From the NCBI RefSeq assembly GCF_014653695.1, contig NZ_BNAR01000013.1, positions 124,001 to 188,000 of the forward strand: a DNA stretch of 64,000 nt, given 5' to 3'. This DNA is from Lentzea cavernae. Lineage in GTDB: Bacteria; Actinomycetota; Actinomycetes; Mycobacteriales; Pseudonocardiaceae. The notes under the pieces were generated by a model. The model saw only the letters and a program-made list of their open reading frames with translations. It ran no database searches and was not told the DNA's origin. A program made the translations under genes and the position numbers. Below, one piece after another: positions 60,750 through 64,000 of this stretch; the first letter of the stretch is position 1, and every line of letters starts with the position of its first letter.

Positions 60750-61968
60750 CCAGCACGACGGCGTCGGCGGACGGCAGGTCGAACTGGGCCGGCACGGGTT
60801 CGCCGCGCAACGTCACGAGGCCCGGCGGAGGCGTGAGGAGCACGGACGTCTTCGTCGGGTTCACGGCCACCCAGCCGCCCGAGTAGCGGCGGTTCCACAC
60901 CCCGCTCGGCAGGCGGTTGGCCGTCTCGACCGCCTCGCCGAGCCGCGCGTCCTGGTACGCCGACCAGTACGGGTTCTTGTAGTCGGGCTGGGCCCTGGTC
61001 CAGCACGTGTGGGGGCTCGCGAGGAGCGCGGCCGAGGCGTACCCGACGCGCTCCTCCTTGTCCGACTTCGTGTGCGTGATCAGCAGCAGCCACGACTCGC
61101 CGAGCGCGGCCTGGGCGCGCTGCTCCTTGAACTGGTTGCCCTGGAACGTGATCAGCTCGCCGGTGCCGTCGTCGCCCTGCAGGCCGAAGTTCTCCTCCAT
61201 CGCGCCCGCGTACCGGGAGTGCGCCGACCAGCGTCCCGGCGTCAGCTGCGACTCCGAGACGTTGGGGACCAGCATCTTCCCGGACTTCTCCAGGGCGTCA
61301 CCGGTGAGCGCGAGCATGCCGTCGAGGCCGTCGCGCAGCAGCCGGTCCGAGCCCGCGGCGTCAGCGGTGCCCGCGATGACCGACGGCGAGTAGTACTTGA
61401 GCGAGCTGAAGTCGTTGTCCGCCAGCACGCCGTCCCAGCCCTCGCGCAGCACCTCGCCGACCACGGCGTCCGCCCAGGCCTTCTGGTAGGCGGGGTCCCA
61501 GACCGTCATCTGCCAGTGCTTCGGGTAGCCGTTCCACTCGATGCGCTGCCCGAGCGTGCTGATCGCGAACCACTCCGGCTGGGTCCGCTCCGCGGCGACG
61601 TATCCGACCCCGGTCGGCAGGTACTTGGCGTCGCGATCACCCTCGACCGCGCCGTAGTAGTTGCGCGTGCTGGAGAAGTCCTTGTACACCAGCACTTTGA
61701 CCTTGGGGTTCAGCTCGTGGAGCTTGCGCATGGCCGCCGTCTCCCACGCGTTGAGCACGACGACGTCGTAGTGCTTGGCCGCGGACCGGATCTCCCACGA
61801 CGAGGGCGAGTCGCCGATGCCGTACCACCACGCGCAGGGCGCCAGCGGCTTCGGCACCGGCCCGGTGATGATCGGATCGGACTCCGCGGCACTGACCGCA
61901 CATGCACTCGAAAGAAGTACGAGGGCGACAACGGCGAATCGACGAATCAGCGATTTCTCCGACAACAC
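60730..61968 (-). CDS. Secreted GHL15-type putative glycoside hydrolase
   Basis: 412 residues. The N-terminal signal has a possible lipobox (L-L-S-S-A-C), so it may be lipid anchored. A TIM-barrel glycosidase of the GHL15 kind follows: C-A-W-W-Y-G-I-G, K-V-L-V-Y-K-D-F-S, Q-P-E-W-F-A, D-G-V-L-A-D-N-D-F-S with candidate catalytic acids, and a beta C-terminus. GTG 61968 lies 22 bases inside the phosphoglycosyl transferase gene, so the two are coupled. A polymer-trimming or release role is likely. Confidence 0.75.
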   Translation of the reverse strand: MLSEKSLIRRFAVVALVLLSSACAVSAAESDPIITGPVPKPLAPCAWWYGIGDSPSSWEIRSAAKHYDVVVLNAWETAAMRKLHELNPKVKVLVYKDFSSTRNYYGAVEGDRDAKYLPTGVGYVAAERTQPEWFAISTLGQRIEWNGYPKHWQMTVWDPAYQKAWADAVVGEVLREGWDGVLADNDFSSLKYYSPSVIAGTADAAGSDRLLRDGLDGMLALTGDALEKSGKMLVPNVSESQLTPGRWSAHSRYAGAMEENFGLQGDDGTGELITFQGNQFKEQRAQAALGESWLLLITHTKSDKEERVGYASAALLASPHTCWTRAQPDYKNPYWSAYQDARLGEAVETANRLPSGVWNRRYSGGWVAVNPTKTSVLLTPPPGLVTLRGEPVPAQFDLPSADAVVLVNGPRR

Positions 61969-63389
61969 AACTCACCCGCTGTCATCAGTAGAATCCTCAG
62001 GTCAAGCCACAACGACCAATTGGCGATGTAGTAGTTGTCGTATCGAGACCTGTCGGCGATGGAAGTGTCACCTCGCAGCCCGTGCACTTGAGCGAGCCCC
62101 GTCAAGCCGGTCGGAACGCGATGGCGCGCCCAATATAGCTCGTGAATTGCGGAAAACTCGCGAACGAAACCAGGACGCTCCGGGCGTGGCCCGACGACGC
62201 ACATGTCGCCGCGCAGCACGTTCCACAGCTGGGGCAGCTCGTCGAGCGACGTGCGGCGCAGGAACCGGCCGACCGGCCCGACCCGGGAGTCGCCGACGAC
62301 CGACCACGTCGACTGCGAGTCGTCCTCGCCGGTCTGCCGGACGCTGCGGATCTTGTAGAGGGTGAACGTGCGGTCGTCCATGCCGACGCGGACCTGCCGG
62401 AAGAGCAACGGCCGGCCGCTCTCGACGAGCACCGCCAGGGCGCACAGCCCGATCACCGGCGAGAGCACGACCAGCGCGAACGCCGCCAGCAGCAGGTCGG
62501 CGGCGCGCTTGATCCACCAGGTCGGCCTGCTGGTCGGCGCGGTGCCGAGGCGCATCAGCGGGTAGCTGCGCAGCCGTTCGATGCCGGGGCCGTCGGGGTG
62601 CAGCTCGTACATGCGGGGCACGACGAGCGTCGAGCAGCCGAGCCGGTGGGCGGTGATCGCGGCCTCGACCAGCGGGGAGTCGCGGGTGTGCGAGAACGCG
62701 AGCACGACCGTGCCCGCCTTGAGCCGCACGATCGCGTCGGCCAGGTCGCCCTCGACCACCTCGAGCAACGGCGGCTGCCGGTCCGGATCGGGCCCGGAGT
62801 CGGCGAACGCGACGGGCCGCAGGCCGAACTGCGGGTGCTCCAGCATGGTCTTCGCGAGGTTCACGCCCACCTCGCCCGCGCCGACGATGATCGTGCGGTC
62901 GCAGCGGTCGAACTTGCGCCGGCACCACCGGCCGAACGCGAAGACGCACCACCGCACCGGCTCGATGACCAGCGCGAACACGATCATCGCCCACTGCGCG
63001 GCGGCGAGCTCACGCGCGTCGGAACCGCTGATCAGGCCGATGCCGGACAACAGCGCGAACGCCAGGGCGGTGCTCGCCGCGGACCGGGGCAGGTCCTGCA
63101 ACCACGACAGCCACAGCCGCCGCCGGTAGAGCCGCCAGGCTCCCCTGATCGTGACCGCCGAGGCCACGACCGCGGCGCTCCAGCCCCAGCCGAGACCCCG
63201 GTGCGCGCACACCGCGGCGAGCGTCACGGCGTCCGCGAGGACGAGCAGGACCGCGACCGCGTTCACCCGGCTGAGCACGTCCCTGCCGACCGAGGACGGC
63301 TTGAGGGGGCGCTGCGAGGGGCGTCTGGCCTCGGCCTCGCGCGCGGGCGTTGGTGCTTCGGGAACGGCAACCGCCGAGAATCGCCTCAT
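61947..63389 (-). CDS. Polyprenyl-phosphate phosphoglycosyl transferase (WcaJ/CpsE type)
   Basis: 480 residues. Five N-terminal helices, a CoA-binding-like Rossmann domain (R-T-I-I-V-G-A-G-E-V-G-V), a re-entrant membrane helix and the PF02397 catalytic core: K-R-A-A-D-L-L-L-A, L-Y-K-I-R-S, R-R-T-S-L-D-E-L-P-Q-L-W-N-V and V-G-P-R-P-E-R-P-G. It puts the first sugar-phosphate on undecaprenyl phosphate. The usual K-F-R-S-M is K-I-R-S-V here. ATG 63389 has only a weak ribosome-binding site. Confidence 0.9.
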   Translation of the reverse strand: MRRFSAVAVPEAPTPAREAEARRPSQRPLKPSSVGRDVLSRVNAVAVLLVLADAVTLAAVCAHRGLGWGWSAAVVASAVTIRGAWRLYRRRLWLSWLQDLPRSAASTALAFALLSGIGLISGSDARELAAAQWAMIVFALVIEPVRWCVFAFGRWCRRKFDRCDRTIIVGAGEVGVNLAKTMLEHPQFGLRPVAFADSGPDPDRQPPLLEVVEGDLADAIVRLKAGTVVLAFSHTRDSPLVEAAITAHRLGCSTLVVPRMYELHPDGPGIERLRSYPLMRLGTAPTSRPTWWIKRAADLLLAAFALVVLSPVIGLCALAVLVESGRPLLFRQVRVGMDDRTFTLYKIRSVRQTGEDDSQSTWSVVGDSRVGPVGRFLRRTSLDELPQLWNVLRGDMCVVGPRPERPGFVREFSAIHELYWARHRVPTGLTGLAQVHGLRGDTSIADRSRYDNYYIANWSLWLDLRILLMTAGELCCRRNR

Positions 63390-63624
63390 GGAAGATCATC
63401 CGATCGAAGGAGTTAGGGCCGCAGGAGCGCACGAAAGAGTGAATGAACTCTGAGAAATCATCTCTTCGGGTATCAATATTCCCTCTTCAGTGTCCCGCGT
63501 GATTGCGGTTGGTGAGGTTTCGACGTTGTTCCTGCCCTGAACTCACCCAGGGCCGCCTCAAAGCTTTAGCACGCGGTGTCAATAATTCACTCCACCATCC
63601 ACGAGCCACCGAAGGGGGCGTTGA

Positions 63625-64000
63625 GTGAGAGTCGACGAACACGGCATCCGGCATTCGGCCGGTGAGCCCGTCGCGATCGTGCAGAAGCCGATCCGCACGT
63701 GTGGCGACGTGCACGTCGTCCTGCCCGCCTACAACGAGGCCGTGGCGCTCCCGTCGCTGCTGGCGCGCATCGCCGCCACCGACCTGGCCGACCGGATCAC
63801 GGTGTGGGTGGTCGACGACGGGTCGTCGGACGGCACCGGCGCCTGCGTGGCCGGCGTGCGCGGGCTCGACGTGCGCCTGGTGACGCACCCGGTGAACCTC
63901 GGGCTCGGCCAGGCCGTCCAATCAGGACTGACGGCGGCGCTCGCGGAGGCCGAGCCCGACCACGTCCTGATCGTCATGGACGCCGACGACACGCACGACC
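63625..64000 (+). CDS. Glycosyltransferase family 2 (partial, runs off window)
   Basis: The first 125 residues from GTG 63625, open to the window end. V-V-L-P-A-Y-N-E-A-V-A-L-P-S-L, V-V-D-D-G-S-S-D-G-T and H-P-V-N-L-G-L-G-Q-A-V-Q-S-G-L, then I-V-M-D-A-D-D-T-H as the D-x-D region, show a DPM1/GT2-type GT-A domain. A G-rich tract stands 9 bases upstream. Separated from the phosphoglycosyl transferase by 235 bases of AT-richer divergent promoter DNA. Confidence 0.85.
   Translation, partial: MRVDEHGIRHSAGEPVAIVQKPIRTCGDVHVVLPAYNEAVALPSLLARIAATDLADRITVWVVDDGSSDGTGACVAGVRGLDVRLVTHPVNLGLGQAVQSGLTAALAEAEPDHVLIVMDADDTHD

Noticed and set aside
61905..61918. CACTCGAAAGAAGT, similar to the repeats at 50315-50354
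   Set aside because: It lies in the signal-peptide coding part of the GHL15 gene and matches only partly, so chance is the simpler explanation.
1..64000. tRNA, rRNA, CRISPR arrays, prophage or complete insertion sequences
   Set aside because: Reading both strands I found no tRNA T-loop/acceptor pattern, no regularly spaced repeats, no integrase, capsid or transposase motifs.

Overview
The window is very GC-rich, with G/C at most third codon positions, many GTG starts and 4-base ATGA/GTGA gene overlaps. Together with WhiB-free but regulator-dense chromosomal content, two actinobacterial P450s, a Ser/Thr kinase and an FxsT/VMAP-type locus, this points to a filamentous actinomycete, most likely Pseudonocardiaceae (Lentzea/Saccharothrix/Actinosynnema type). 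That family assignment is inference. I saw no rRNA, tRNA, CRISPR array, phage or intact insertion sequence.

Layout. (1) 1-6.7 kb: a metallo-beta-lactamase-fold hydrolase and a SnoaL-like protein; a NarL-type two-component pair divergent from a secreted HbpS/GlcG-like protein (the SenS/SenR/HbpS arrangement); a class II glutamine amidotransferase; two coupled cupins. (2) 6.7-18.2 kb: an SdhA-type flavoprotein, a solitary trpF, a DeoR regulator, a HEAT-repeat protein, a P450-TetR-Rieske oxygenase group with a 16-bp palindromic operator, a secreted esterase and a secreted subtilase with a P domain. (3) 18.15-18.31 kb: a 164-bp fold-back element with 17-bp terminal repeats and a TA duplication (MITE-like). 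(4) 18.3-24.9 kb: a sulfur module: LysR plus YeiH-type exporter, cysteine dioxygenase, a TetR with paired operators, cysQ, cysD and a cysNC fusion. (5) 24.9-30.5 kb: a DUF1214-sulfotransferase-SDR-SRPBCC operon preceded by a KstR-type box, then TetR, P450 and [3Fe-4S] ferredoxin. (6) 30.5-39.1 kb: cupin, Ser/Thr kinase, tannase-family esterase, a MarR-centred group, a haloperoxidase-type hydrolase, a four-EF-hand protein and a methionine aminopeptidase.

(7) 39.3-47.7 kb is the most unusual part. On the minus strand lies a three-gene operon matching the vWA-MoxR-VMAP ternary conflict architecture: a nucleotidyl-cyclase/EAD/VMAP protein, a MoxR AAA+ ATPase, and a vWA-NB-ARC-TPR protein resembling FxsT. 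The VMAP reading frame is continuous over 570 codons except for two in-frame stops (TGA 46787-46789, TAG 46340-46342), each where the family normally has tryptophan. The vWA gene is split from its coupled 5' end by a frameshift. A convergent neighbour (39.3-40.6 kb) is the remnant of an aKG-HExxH peptide beta-hydroxylase with a frameshift and an internal deletion. The AAA+ gene alone is intact, so this looks like a decaying defence/RiPP-associated island.

(8) 48-64 kb: a Crp/Fnr regulator and a small membrane protein, then an exopolysaccharide cluster: UDP-GlcNAc 2-epimerase, DMT-type permease, polysaccharide deacetylase, O-antigen-ligase-like protein, glycosyltransferases, a Wzz-like protein, an unusual Lys/Ala-rich repeat membrane protein, a GT87 enzyme, a flippase, a GHL15 glycosidase and a phosphoglycosyl transferase. 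The last gene, a GT2 enzyme, runs off the window. Nearly all plus-strand genes from 50.4 to 60.7 kb overlap by 4-20 bases, so they probably form one operon.
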